The notes under the pieces: generated by a model
Database searches by the model: none
The model's input: only the letters and a program-made list of their open reading frames with translations
Told to the model about the DNA's origin: nothing
Position numbers and translations under genes: made by a program
In this document: positions 1 to 7,496 of the stretch, in pieces
How positions within the stretch are numbered: the first letter of the stretch is position 1
How the letters are laid out: each line of letters opens with the position of its first letter
Assembly (NCBI GenBank): GCA_049578985.1
Contig: JBAUMZ010000207.1
Location: 1 to 55,895, forward strand
Length of the DNA stretch: 55,895 nucleotides
Direction of reading: 5' to 3'
Source of the DNA: TH5896 sp049578985
GTDB lineage: Archaea > Thermoproteota > Nitrososphaeria > Nitrososphaerales > Nitrososphaeraceae

Positions 1-316
1 CAAGTTTGCTCCTTAACTCCTTGTAATTGTAGATTTCACCATTATGCTCTACAATAAACCTACCATCACAACTTCTAAATGGTTGCTGTTCACACGTTCC
101 TCCTACTATCGCTAGTCTAACATGTCCAAGAGCAGAACAGCTGTCTGATATAGGATGTTTTCTAAGGTCATTTATAGAATCGGATTGGACTATTTGCTCC
201 GCCGCGGCGATCGCAGCCCCATCTGGACCTCTACATGCAATGCATGAAAGCATAGATTCTACTAAAGGCACTACATTTTCTCCAGTCTTGCTCAAAATAC
301 CAACTATTCCACACAT
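1..316 (-). CDS. asnB: Asparagine synthetase (glutamine-hydrolysing), N-terminal part, truncated by window edge
   Basis: The reverse strand reads from ATG at 316 off the left edge as about 105 codons without a stop. It begins MCGIVGI, with the Cys2 nucleophile of class II glutamine amidotransferases, followed by CRGPDGA, LGHVRLAIVGG and EHNGEIYNYKELR. The RGPDG, GH-RLAI and NGEIYNY motifs belong to AsnB-type asparagine synthetases rather than GlmS, which has an EYRGYDS motif. The family hydrolyses glutamine in this domain and passes ammonia to a C-terminal ATP-dependent synthetase domain, here outside the window. Other AsnB-like amidotransferases, for example in surface glycan loci, cannot be excluded without the C-terminus. 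Confidence 0.88.
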   Translation of the reverse strand, partial: MCGIVGILSKTGENVVPLVESMLSCIACRGPDGAAIAAAEQIVQSDSINDLRKHPISDSCSALGHVRLAIVGGTCEQQPFRSCDGRFIVEHNGEIYNYKELRSKL

Positions 317-492
317 ACTACTATCACTAAATCGACGAGGACCGACTCAGTTCCAAAACATAACGCCAGGAGCTAATTCAGTTCCGGTCATAATAGAATA
401 CTCTCAATCCCTTAAAAGCGTTTTTATTGGTTCTAAAAACCAAAAGGCCGATTGTGTCAGTGTGGGAACAATATGTGACTTACTATCTGTTC

Positions 493-813
493 TTAGACCT
501 TGTCTTTTCCCTTACTGATTGCAAGATCTATAGCATTACGGAGCTCCGAATCATTCTTATTTGTAGAATCGATTCCCAAAGTGTCTGCAATAGACTCTAG
601 CTTCTCTCTGTCAATGGATGATTTATCAGCAACATCCTTCGCATTCATCTGGTTTAGCTCATTCTTAGCCTGAATCTTGGCCTTCTGATATTCAGAAGAG
701 GCCCTTCCAACAGATCGTGCGATTTCTGGGATCTTCTTTACTCCGAAGAACAAAACAACTACAATAACAATAATGAAGACCCATTCCAATCCACCAACTC
801 CAAATGCTTGCAT
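493..813 (-). CDS. tatA: Twin-arginine translocase subunit TatA
   Basis: This short protein has one N-terminal membrane helix (GLEWVFIIVIVVVLFFGVKKIPEIA in pieces), the FFG-x-KKIPE hinge and an amphipathic helix, then a charged tail, which is the TatA/MttA architecture. In the family many copies assemble around TatC to let folded twin-arginine substrates across the membrane. An in-frame start 21 bases upstream (834) exists; I prefer ATG at 813 because it begins MQAFGVGGLEW, the usual TatA N-terminus. tatC lies 155-180 bases upstream on the same strand, which supports the assignment. Confidence 0.92.
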   Translation of the reverse strand: MQAFGVGGLEWVFIIVIVVVLFFGVKKIPEIARSVGRASSEYQKAKIQAKNELNQMNAKDVADKSSIDREKLESIADTLGIDSTNKNDSELRNAIDLAISKGKDKV

Positions 814-989
814 CAAATGGCTTGAAGCGATCATCAGTCTAGGTAATAATCCTGCCCTTCTGCATTTAAGTGTTAATTTTCACTCGATTTTATACTCATC
901 TAGGCACCTTTTGAGAATTATTTACGCTCATTTTTGGATGAAAGAGCTTTTACTTAAGTTGATAGAGGCGACTGATGTGGTTGGTGCCG

Positions 990-1910
990 TCAAAATTTTG
1001 TACCATGAGCATCTGCTCCGGAATGGGCGGGACGATTATTTTCACTTTTAGATCTCTTGACTACCATTAAGCCAGCCAAGTAAAGAAGCATCATAGGGGC
1101 CACTACGAGCCACATACTAATTCCACCTCCATCTGGGGTTATAACTGCACCAAATATGACGAAGATAATTACTGCGTACCTAAAGTTCTTTTTCCAAAAT
1201 GCCGCATCGACAATTCCAGTCAAAGTGAGTGCATACATTATGACTGGTAGCTGAAAGGCGAGTCCGAATGCTATTAAAAGCTGAAGTACAAAGGGGTAGA
1301 AATCGTTTATATTAAAAAAAGTAGCCACACCGATAGATGCGCCGTATGTATAAAGGAAATTTAGGACCAGTGGGATAACAAGAACATAAGAGAATAAGAC
1401 CCCAACAACAAAGAGTGAGACTGTTGGAACAAGAGTCTTGATGGCAAAGACTTTTCTAGCAGATTGACCAAGACCGGGAGAAACGAACGCGTATACTTCT
1501 CTTAATATCAGTGGGATGGAAATCAACATGCTCAAGAAAACTGCAACATATACTTGGGAAAAGAAGGCTTGTCCGGGGGTGGTTTGAATCAAAGATACTT
1601 CAGGTGGTAGAAGTGTGTCACTTAAGTAAGTCGTGAGCTGTATTGCAATATTATCGAATGGATTGTAGTTTGGATAGTAAAATGTTAGAACGTATGAATT
1701 TCCCTCCGGCTCCGGCGCTGTCCAATCGGATCCTTCTGTGGGAGGAGATTCGCTGACAACTTTGATAACACCCTCATCGAATAAAATATATACTGTGGTA
1801 AGTCCGAAAGTGAGGAAGAATGCCATTAGGACTATGATAGCTATCACTACCCGCACCAGTCTAAAACGTAATTCGTCAAGGTGCTCGCCAATAGTCATCT
1901 CCTCAGGCAA
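990..1910 (-). CDS. tatC: Twin-arginine translocase subunit TatC
   Basis: The 306-residue product starts MPEEMTIGEHLDELRFRL, matching the conserved TatC cytoplasmic N-terminus (HL-ELR-R). Hydrophobic segments follow, with the SPGLG/A-like segment (FVSPGLGQSARK near residue 142) after the second helix and the FGLAFQLPV signature near residue 216; TatC normally has six helices. A periplasmic-type insertion of about 80 residues separates helices 1 and 2 and is longer than in bacterial TatC. TatC recognises twin-arginine signal peptides. It precedes tatA on the same strand. The C-terminus is hydrophilic and His/Lys-containing. Confidence 0.95.
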   Translation of the reverse strand: MPEEMTIGEHLDELRFRLVRVVIAIIVLMAFFLTFGLTTVYILFDEGVIKVVSESPPTEGSDWTAPEPEGNSYVLTFYYPNYNPFDNIAIQLTTYLSDTLLPPEVSLIQTTPGQAFFSQVYVAVFLSMLISIPLILREVYAFVSPGLGQSARKVFAIKTLVPTVSLFVVGVLFSYVLVIPLVLNFLYTYGASIGVATFFNINDFYPFVLQLLIAFGLAFQLPVIMYALTLTGIVDAAFWKKNFRYAVIIFVIFGAVITPDGGGISMWLVVAPMMLLYLAGLMVVKRSKSENNRPAHSGADAHGTKF

Positions 1911-2060
1911 TTTTGTTCTGTGCTATTATTATCCCGCTACCAATATAATTTTACTAGGCAAAACTAACAATTCTTCAGCGCCTTTACGACTACTGAATGT
2001 GCAAAGCCGAAGAATGATTTGAGTCTCACTTTATATCACTGTTATATATTTGGCATAGTG

Positions 2061-2067
2061 TTTAAAT
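2061..2067 (+). promoter_or_regulatory. TATA box upstream of the ferredoxin gene
   Basis: TTTAAAT is centred about 37 bases before the ferredoxin ATG. With the usual archaeal spacing of about 26 bases this predicts a short leader of about 10 bases. Confidence 0.5.
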
Positions 2068-2100
2068 AGTTTCAGCATGAAACGAGATTTAGTGATATAG

Positions 2101-2394
2101 ATGCCAGTCGCAATAATTCCAGATGTTAGCGAACAACACTGTATAGGATGTGCTCTTTGCGTAGAAATATGTACAGCACTAGGTCCTGATGTCTTAAGAG
2201 TAAAACCAGTTGAAGGGTGGAAAAGAGGAAAGGCATTCGTCTTTTATCCTGAAAGATGTATCTCTGATGGGGCCTGCATAGGCGTTTGTCCAACAAAAGC
2301 AATCTTCTGGATGAGACCGATGGAGTATACCCCAGGTCAACCAATTCCACTTAAGAAGAATGCGTTATTCACAAAGGGCTGGGAAGAAGGTTAG
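2101..2394 (+). CDS. Ferredoxin with two Fe-S sites, one with an Asp in place of a Cys
   Basis: The 97-residue soluble protein has a full first motif, C14-x2-C17-x2-C20-x3-C24, and a second motif, C53-x2-D56-x2-C59-x3-C63-P, in which the second Cys is replaced by Asp. This is a 2[4Fe-4S]-type bacterial ferredoxin fold with a likely labile or Asp-ligated second cluster; Pyrococcus furiosus ferredoxin is the known case of an Asp-ligated cluster. It should carry electrons in the cytoplasm, partner unknown. The 35-residue spacer between motifs (VEGWKRGKAFVFYPER) and the C-terminal tail look like the form conserved in thaumarchaea. A T-run terminator follows. Confidence 0.9.
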   Translation: MPVAIIPDVSEQHCIGCALCVEICTALGPDVLRVKPVEGWKRGKAFVFYPERCISDGACIGVCPTKAIFWMRPMEYTPGQPIPLKKNALFTKGWEEG

Positions 2395-2410
2395 AGTCGT
2401 AATTGGCCTA

Positions 2411-2424
2411 AATTTTTTTTTTCT
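2411..2424 (+). terminator. T-rich terminator after the ferredoxin gene
   Basis: A run of ten T residues (2413-2422) followed by a second T-rich stretch begins about 20 bases after the ferredoxin stop. Oligo-T on the coding strand is the usual intrinsic terminator of archaeal RNA polymerase. Confidence 0.55.
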
Positions 2425-2547
2425 AATTTTAATTCTGAGCTATAGGCGGCAGTAGGGGGTTACGTATAGGTTTTGTCCTCTCGGAATATGTCATAATGGG
2501 AGCTAATATAGTTTAGATTGTTATTTTGACTGCTTGATCGATTAAAG

Positions 2548-3015
2548 ATGTTAGAGAAGATAAAATATCATCTTATGTGGATTTGGGGCCAGGAAGAAGG
2601 ATTCATGAAGCGAGGCAGGGAAGGGATGCTTGTGATAACGAATATGCGCATCACATTCATAATTAGGACGAAAATGAAATACAACGTACATGAGGAATAC
2701 TCGCTGAGGCAGCTAAGGCGGTTTAAAGATGATGAATCCGTCTTGCAGCCCGTGGAACGATATAATGAAATAGACCTTCAGAACGATCTGGCTGAAAGTG
2801 ATAAAAACATGGATATTCCCTTCAACAATATAACCAAAATCGGGCAAGAAAAGAAAAGATGGGGAACCATTCTTAAACTAACGTTTGTTGAAAACGGAGA
2901 TACGAAGAGATACAAGTTCATGATCGTGAAAGGATGGGTAAAGTATCCTATGAAAGACCCTGTGTCATTCCAGCAGTTTGATTGGGACCCGATTATTATG
3001 CTAATGAAGAAATAA
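2548..3015 (+). CDS. Conserved hypothetical protein, PH/GRAM-like
   Basis: The 155-residue protein has no membrane helix or signal peptide. Its N-terminal half reads like a short membrane-binding PH/GRAM-type beta domain: EEGFMKRGREGMLVITNMRITFIIRT resembles the 'G-L-LT--RI-F' strand pattern of those folds. The C-terminal half (ITKIGQEKKRWGTILKLTFVENG) continues the beta pattern. I know no characterised homologue, and the fold is inferred from pattern only. It stands alone between the ferredoxin and the shortened Rieske protein, 153 bases from the former. Confidence 0.7.
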   Translation: MLEKIKYHLMWIWGQEEGFMKRGREGMLVITNMRITFIIRTKMKYNVHEEYSLRQLRRFKDDESVLQPVERYNEIDLQNDLAESDKNMDIPFNNITKIGQEKKRWGTILKLTFVENGDTKRYKFMIVKGWVKYPMKDPVSFQQFDWDPIIMLMKK

Positions 3016-3218
3016 CCAAGCTACCGATCAAAGTCAATGTGTAGCGGAACATTCGCATGACAATAGTAATACCTACCATGCCCCGCATGATTTTCTACAT
3101 GGTGAACATGTGTCAATTGCGTAGCTAAGGCTTTCCAACTACTAAATGACGATTCCTAATTGGAAGCTTAATTTGAAATTTAGAAAATCGACACTAAAGT
3201 ATCGTTACCTTAACCAGA

Positions 3219-3228
3219 AATTAAATAA
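3219..3228 (+). promoter_or_regulatory. TATA box for the shortened Rieske-like gene
   Basis: An ATTAAATAAA element is centred about 26 bases before the GTG at 3250. That spacing predicts a leaderless transcript and supports the GTG start. Confidence 0.5.
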
Positions 3229-3249
3229 AGCTGTGGAAAGTTAGAATGT

Positions 3250-3477
3250 GTGGTAAGGTTTCTAGTCGGCAAAAGGTCAGACATTCAAGAGGGTGAGTTT
3301 ACCAATGTCACAGTTGGAGGTAGACAAATCCTAGTTGGAAAGATTCAGGGAAGCTATTTTGCGACTGGCAACATGTGCACGCATGAAGGCGCAGAATCGC
3401 ATGAAGGTGAGGTTCTGGGACCAATAGAATCTTATACAGTAATAATTGAAGATGATAAACTCTTTGTAGAGATTTAG
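3250..3477 (+). CDS. Shortened Rieske-type protein lacking the second cluster motif
   Basis: The 75-residue protein follows the Rieske ferredoxin pattern: a beta N-terminus with a strand equivalent to 'GRQILVGKIQGSYFATGN', then C43-T-H45-EGA-x-SHEGEVLG. The second half of a normal Rieske centre, C-x2-H within 'CPWHGW-F-TG', is absent: the sequence goes directly to the last strands (PIESYTVIIEDDKLFVEI). Only one Cys and one clear cluster His remain, so a standard [2Fe-2S] centre cannot form inside one chain. The reading frame is intact and has a TATA-supported GTG start. It may be a clean internal deletion of about 20-25 codons, a dimeric metal site, or a decaying gene. The full-length Rieske protein at 21563-21919 is a useful comparison. 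Confidence 0.7.
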   Translation: MVRFLVGKRSDIQEGEFTNVTVGGRQILVGKIQGSYFATGNMCTHEGAESHEGEVLGPIESYTVIIEDDKLFVEI

Positions 3478-3677
3478 AAACAGGAAGGTTAAGCCTATTT
3501 AATATGGAAATTTCGAGACTTTCGAAATCTTTACGTCGTTTCGATTCGAAGATCAATTTATTGGAGATATGGATTCAGATAGCATAGCACCCGACTGGAG
3601 ATATTTTGCCTTGGAAGCAATTGATCGTTAGATGTTAATCACAATTATATTGTCTTACATAAGCTAAATAAAATACC

Positions 3678-3752
3678 GCGAAGTTAGCCCAGACTGGTTA
3701 AGGTACGAGCTTCCCAAGCTCGGGATCGCGGGTTCAAATCCCGCACTTCGCA
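3678..3752 (+). tRNA. tRNA-Gly (anticodon CCC)
   Basis: A complete cloverleaf can be drawn: acceptor GCGAAGT pairs with ACTTCGC, anticodon stem CGAGC/GCTCG encloses loop TTCCCAA (anticodon CCC), and the T arm GCGGG-TTCAAAT-CCCGC is perfect. The discriminator is A; the 3' CCA is not encoded (the genome reads CCT). No intron is seen. It decodes GGG glycine codons. Confidence 0.95.
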
Positions 3753-3993
3753 CCTATGGACTTTATTCTAACAATACTTATTGTCCTGTACTCACCTGTA
3801 CCGACCTGTACTAGAACTTTGCCACAAAATCAGCTAATCCTAAAAGATGAAAAAAGTTTCCGAGCCTTAAAAGACGACATATTTAAATTTCTGCATCTCA
3901 AGATTCACTCCTGAAAACGAATTTGCCTATAAAAAACTATGAGATTCGCTATTGAAAATCATCAAAAGCGAAAGGGAAACTTGATTAATAATT

Positions 3994-4899
3994 CTAATTA
4001 AGTTCCAAGCGACTCTTAAGATCCTTGAACCGATTCCTAATTGTAACCTCTGTTACGCCGGCAGCCTCTGCTATATCCATTTGAGTAATGGTTTCTCCTA
4101 CGTTTTTTGACGACAAATACAACACTGACCCGGCTAAACCCATGGGGTCCTTTCCTGCAGATATTCCGTGCTTTGTAACATTCTGCATAATACTCATTGC
4201 TTCACGTTTTGTTCGTTCACTCAGCCTCGTCTTATTGGCCACTTTTACAATGCATTTTATAGGATCGACCATAGGGACCTTCAAGTCTAATTCGAGGATG
4301 AGCAATCGAGTAGTTCTTGCCAATTCTTTTCTCTTAATATTTATGAGATCGGAAATATCACTGAGGGTTCTTGAAATCCCCATTTCCCGACAAGCTATAT
4401 ATGCTGCTGCAGAGAGCACTGATGGAATGGTTCTCCCTCGAACCAATCCCCTTTCTTGGGCCTTTCTATAAATATAGGCGGTTTTCTCGATAGCTGCTTC
4501 GGACAACCCAAGCTTATCTCTAATTCTTTCCAAAATGCTGAAAGCATGTCGAAGATTCCTATCCGCAGGGGAATATGCCTGGGTTCTGAAATCCCAAGCT
4601 CTTAATCTATCCATTGTAGATCTGACAACGGCATCTAACCCTTTCCCACTCGCATCCTTATCAGATCGACCTATTACAGTAGCAAGTCCCATATCATGTC
4701 TGGCCAGCGACGTTGGCATTCCAGTTCTACTTCTATGGTTAGCTTCTTCCACACTAAAGGCCCTCCACTCTGCTCTGTTCTCCTCAACATTCTCTAAAAT
4801 GACGGTACCACAATTGCCACAAATAATTTCGCCAGAATCAGGATCTGCAATATTTTGATTGCTTCGGTTGCATACGGGACACTTTATTGAACTTTTCAT
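3994..4899 (-). CDS. tfb: Transcription initiation factor TFB
   Basis: This is the archaeal TFIIB homologue that binds TBP-DNA and recruits RNA polymerase. The N-terminal zinc ribbon has C7-x2-C10 and C27-x2-C30, the B-reader follows (EWRAFSVEEANHRSRTGMP), and two cyclin folds occupy the rest, ending with a helix-turn-helix (TQMDIAEAAGVTEVTIRNRFKDL) that contacts BRE DNA. Length is normal (about 301 residues). An upstream in-frame ATG at 4932 exists, but a TATA box at 4935-4945 would put transcription start downstream of it, so ATG 4899 is favoured. It is divergent from the Cas4-like gene. Nitrososphaerales usually carry several TFBs. Confidence 0.95.
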   Translation of the reverse strand: MKSSIKCPVCNRSNQNIADPDSGEIICGNCGTVILENVEENRAEWRAFSVEEANHRSRTGMPTSLARHDMGLATVIGRSDKDASGKGLDAVVRSTMDRLRAWDFRTQAYSPADRNLRHAFSILERIRDKLGLSEAAIEKTAYIYRKAQERGLVRGRTIPSVLSAAAYIACREMGISRTLSDISDLINIKRKELARTTRLLILELDLKVPMVDPIKCIVKVANKTRLSERTKREAMSIMQNVTKHGISAGKDPMGLAGSVLYLSSKNVGETITQMDIAEAAGVTEVTIRNRFKDLKSRLELN

Positions 4900-4934
4900 T
4901 ATTTTATATAAAAACAGTTGTATAATCTGCATTC

Positions 4935-4945
4935 AAATATTTAAA
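4935..4945 (-). promoter_or_regulatory. TATA box of the TFB gene
   Basis: Reverse-strand TTTAAATATTT is centred about 42 bases before ATG 4899 and only about 9 bases before the alternative ATG at 4932. It predicts initiation near 4914, giving a leader of roughly 15 bases and excluding the longer protein start. Confidence 0.5.
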
Positions 4946-5000
4946 CCTAACCAAATGCGTTCGAATCGAGGAAGAATTTTAAGATTTTACTCATAATAAT

Positions 5001-5011
5001 TTCAAATATAC
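5001..5011 (+). promoter_or_regulatory. TATA box of the Cas4-like gene
   Basis: CAAATATACAT is centred about 27 bases before ATG 5033, the spacing expected for a leaderless archaeal transcript. Confidence 0.45.
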
Positions 5012-5032
5012 ATACAACGTACTATAGGTAAC

Positions 5033-5683
5033 ATGTTAGGTGGCAGGGATGTTAGAAAGATAATTGTGGCCTACTTGAATGAGAGGTCTAAAAAGATAAG
5101 AAGAATTAATGATGATCCGACCAGGATTTACACATCTGAAGCGTCTCAGTGTACAAGACTTTCATATTATGAGAGAATTGACCCAATTAATTCAAATTCA
5201 GCAGAACTATTCCAAATCCTTTTGAAGAATGGATTTAGACATTCGTTCGAAAATGTAGAATCTGAATATAAAACGGATAATCTGACCCTCGTACTTACAG
5301 CGGACATAATCCTAGAAAAGGAGCTTATAGTAAAGTTGCAAATAACAGATTCCTTGCCAGGTTCTCCTAGGCCACAAGATTTGCTGTATCTCAATGCCTG
5401 TCTCTATGCTTTTGACAAACCAGAGGGAATTTTGATTTATGTACGAGGAGATGGAAAAACATTAGAATTTTTAGTAGCAAAAAGTGCGAAAATGTTTGAG
5501 GAATTAATAAGAAGAGCAAGGGTCTTGAGTACGCTGCTTAAAGAAAAAAGAGTGCCTATAGTTGAGCCGTCTGAATCTTGCATGACTTGCAAGTATTATG
5601 GGAGATGTTACATGATCGAAAGAAAGGAAACCAGCTTCTCAATAGAAAGCCTGTTTGGGAAGTCTAAAGATGAATCTGCTTAA
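5033..5683 (+). CDS. Cas4/RecB-like Fe-S protein with degraded nuclease motif
   Basis: The 216-residue protein has the Cas4 layout: an N-terminal Cys in SEASQC40TRLSYYERI, and a C-terminal triad C183-x2-C186-x5-C192 (CMTCKYYGRC), four Cys that would bind a [4Fe-4S] cluster. Between them are candidate PD-(D/E)XK positions: H70, D91 (LTADII), K101 and Q115-x3-Y119. The acidic residue expected two before the Lys (E-x-K) is not there (IVK). Cas4 and AddB/RecB Fe-S nucleases cut DNA ends; this copy may bind but not cut, or use another acid. No CRISPR array or cas gene is in the window. It ends right before the convergent gene at 5684. Confidence 0.65.
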   Translation: MLGGRDVRKIIVAYLNERSKKIRRINDDPTRIYTSEASQCTRLSYYERIDPINSNSAELFQILLKNGFRHSFENVESEYKTDNLTLVLTADIILEKELIVKLQITDSLPGSPRPQDLLYLNACLYAFDKPEGILIYVRGDGKTLEFLVAKSAKMFEELIRRARVLSTLLKEKRVPIVEPSESCMTCKYYGRCYMIERKETSFSIESLFGKSKDESA

Positions 5684-6268
5684 TCAAGGAAAACTTAAAG
5701 TGAAAGGTCGGTCTCCTCCACTAGCTTGAAGTGTAGACGTCTGGCTAAAGGAGTATGTGCCGTTCACTTGGTAAGACTCTATCTGGTTCATACTCAACCG
5801 ATCCCATATGCCTGAATTTCCGCTGTTCCGAGCAAGTAGATCAGTATCTTTTAGAGTCACATTCCCAGAAGCGATGACCGGAAAGACGTTATCTTGAGAC
5901 TCAAGAAAGCCTTCCAACCGTTCACCAATTTCGCCTGATGCAATTTCACTGTTGTTAACTAGAACTTTGTACTGAATAGACTCAAGAATAATAGTCCCCC
6001 TATTGGGATTATGGGCGACAAATGTAATCTGTAAATTGGAATGCGAACTATCTACTGGTTCAACAGTGACATTCTTGATTGAAATGATAATAGGATTATC
6101 TGTCCGGTCTGTAGATTGAATTTCTGTGTTTGAAGGACTTTGGGGCGTTGGCGCAGGGGCTTGTCTTTCAACATTCTCATTGTTGGAAGCAAACCCCCAA
6201 TAAGCAACCCCGGCGATTACAGCTATTGCGACGGCTGAAGAAATATAAATGATCTTCCTCTTATTCAT
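5684..6268 (-). CDS. Membrane-anchored LEA14-like protein
   Basis: An N-terminal helix (IIYISSAVAIAVIAGVAYWGFA in pieces, residues 6-27) anchors the protein. A Pro/Gln/Thr-rich linker is followed by an Ig-like beta domain with the LEA type 2/WHy pattern: IISIKNVTVEPVDSSHSNL, FVAHNPNRGTIILESIQYKVLVNN. The 'NP-x-I-L--I-Y-V--N' stretch is typical of LEA14 folds in archaea, where the function is unproven (desiccation or surface roles have been suggested). It probably faces outward. A paralogue lies at 22787-23332. Convergent with the Cas4-like gene, abutting it. Confidence 0.75.
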   Translation of the reverse strand: MNKRKIIYISSAVAIAVIAGVAYWGFASNNENVERQAPAPTPQSPSNTEIQSTDRTDNPIIISIKNVTVEPVDSSHSNLQITFVAHNPNRGTIILESIQYKVLVNNSEIASGEIGERLEGFLESQDNVFPVIASGNVTLKDTDLLARNSGNSGIWDRLSMNQIESYQVNGTYSFSQTSTLQASGGDRPFTLSFP

Positions 6269-6514
6269 CTGATGATATCACTTCTATGTTCTCATATGAA
6301 TTCTTTTACAATCCTGAATTAAAGGAAAAGTGAAAAGAAATTTAGAGACGAATGCATTGGCCTCAACATCAGTCCATTGGATCCTGACTACTCCATCGTT
6401 GTCGTAGACAAGATGGTTCAAGATTATGAATCAACTAGGCATAGTTTGGTATAATCAGGCCACTAATTAGATGCCAACAACACTAAAATACCAAAGGATG
6501 TAGATAAAATCTAA

Positions 6515-6769
6515 ATGCCTACGGCTTACATATTGGTAAACTGCACATTAGGATCGGAAGAGCGAATTATTAGTGAAATATCTAATTTGCCTGATGTGAA
6601 AGAAGTAAGAGGGACATATGGGGTTCATGATGTTTTCGTGAAAGTAAAATCTGACAACACAGAGACAATGAACCACACTATAACTAACAAGATTAGAAAA
6701 ACGCCAGGAATAACTTCCACCGTAACACTTGTAGTCATAGAAGAACAAGGTGGCAAGGAAAATCATTAA
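6515..6769 (+). CDS. Stand-alone Lrp/AsnC ligand-binding (RAM) domain protein
   Basis: The 84-residue protein is a single alpha/beta RAM (AsnC_trans_reg) domain with no helix-turn-helix: AYILVNCTLGSEERIISEI, LPDVKEVRGTYGVHDVFVKV, then NKIRKTPGITSTVTLVVIEE. Such domains bind amino acids or other small effectors and oligomerise; single-domain versions may modulate Lrp regulators or sense metabolites. The G-x-YD-like segment GTYGVHDVFVKV is the ligand-binding loop region. It abuts the convergent membrane protein gene at 6770, with no gap. Confidence 0.88.
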   Translation: MPTAYILVNCTLGSEERIISEISNLPDVKEVRGTYGVHDVFVKVKSDNTETMNHTITNKIRKTPGITSTVTLVVIEEQGGKENH

Positions 6770-6982
6770 CTACTCATTTTGAGGTAGTTCTTTACTTCGG
6801 TCCTCTTTCTTAATCTTCTTGATCATGTAGATGATCAAAGAGGTGCTTATTAGCATTATAATCCAACCAGTTACCCCCACGATGAGATAAATCTCATATA
6901 TCGGGATAACTAAAGAAATGCCTGCAAGAGCTGCACCTACCCACCAAACTATAATTAAAGTTTGTAAGTTTGATTTTGCCAT
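6770..6982 (-). CDS. Small two-helix membrane protein
   Basis: The 70-residue product has two hydrophobic helices (about residues 8-30 and 32-53) separated by a short turn, then a Lys-rich cytoplasmic tail (IKKIKKEDRSKELPQNE). No family is recognised. ATG 6982 is the only good start. A tiny zinc-binding ORF ends 12 bases upstream on the same strand, so the two could be co-transcribed. Confidence 0.6.
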   Translation of the reverse strand: MAKSNLQTLIIVWWVGAALAGISLVIPIYEIYLIVGVTGWIIMLISTSLIIYMIKKIKKEDRSKELPQNE

Positions 6983-6993
6983 AACTTATTTAC

Positions 6994-7152
6994 CTAGCCG
7001 CGCAGATCTTCGTCAAATCCCTTCAGATGTCTCAAAATTTTACCGCACTTGGAACACTGATCATATTCCCGAAAGTCGAAGTCACTATACTTCCTAAATG
7101 AGAATGATTCCACATGATTACAGAAGAGCCTTCTTATCAGCTGATGAAGCAT
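6994..7152 (-). CDS. Small protein with a Cys/His zinc-type motif (52 aa)
   Basis: This reading frame is too short for usual gene calling. It encodes MLHQLIRRLFCNHVESFS and then YDQCSKCGKILRHLKG, so C11-x-H13 and C33-x2-C36 are spaced like a small zinc ribbon. The pairing of a C-x-H and a C-x2-C with aromatic/charged residues between is common in small archaeal zinc proteins and unlikely by chance. A TTG at 7167 could extend it by five residues. It ends 12 bases before the two-helix membrane protein on the same strand. Function unknown. Confidence 0.55.
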   Translation of the reverse strand: MLHQLIRRLFCNHVESFSFRKYSDFDFREYDQCSKCGKILRHLKGFDEDLRG

Positions 7153-7220
7153 CAAATACTCTATCAAGTTGGGTATTTTTTACCATTTCGATTTGGTGTG
7201 GGAATATTTCCAACCGAAAA

Positions 7221-7314
7221 TGCCGTCGGTGAGATTTGAGCTCACGACAGCTCGGTCTTCAGCTTCACCCCACATTAATAGGTCGAGTGCTCTCCCGGGC
7301 TGAGCTACGACGGC
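7221..7314 (-). tRNA. tRNA-Phe (anticodon GAA) with a noncanonical intron
   Basis: Reverse-strand acceptor GCCGTCG pairs with CGACGGC, D arm GCTC-AGCCCGGGA-GAGC is normal, and the T arm is GTGAG-CTCAAAT-CTCAC. The anticodon stem only forms as CTCGG/CCGAG with loop CTGAAGA (GAA) if about 20 bases after CTCG are removed, placing the intron between positions 30 and 31 rather than the usual 37/38. Position 54 is C rather than T. Mature length 74, discriminator A, no encoded CCA. Confidence 0.9.
7264..7283 (-). other. Intron of tRNA-Phe (20 bases, inferred)
   Basis: This segment interrupts the 5' strand of the anticodon stem. Its removal restores five Watson-Crick pairs and the Phe anticodon loop. 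The boundaries are set by stem pairing and could shift by a base or so; splicing would need a broad-specificity archaeal endonuclease acting on a relaxed bulge-helix-bulge. Confidence 0.7.
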
Positions 7315-7496
7315 ATGTTACACTGTTCTTAGATGGATCATATATATTCCTATCACATTATCAGCTTTGTCAGCGCAGTTCAGCTTGAAAGGTCCCACTC
7401 GCATTTTAGCTACATCGCTTTGCAATTTTAAGTGCTTGCTCAAAATTTCATGTCTTCTTGTGACAAAGAAAAGTTTATGAAGAATAATAGTAAGAG

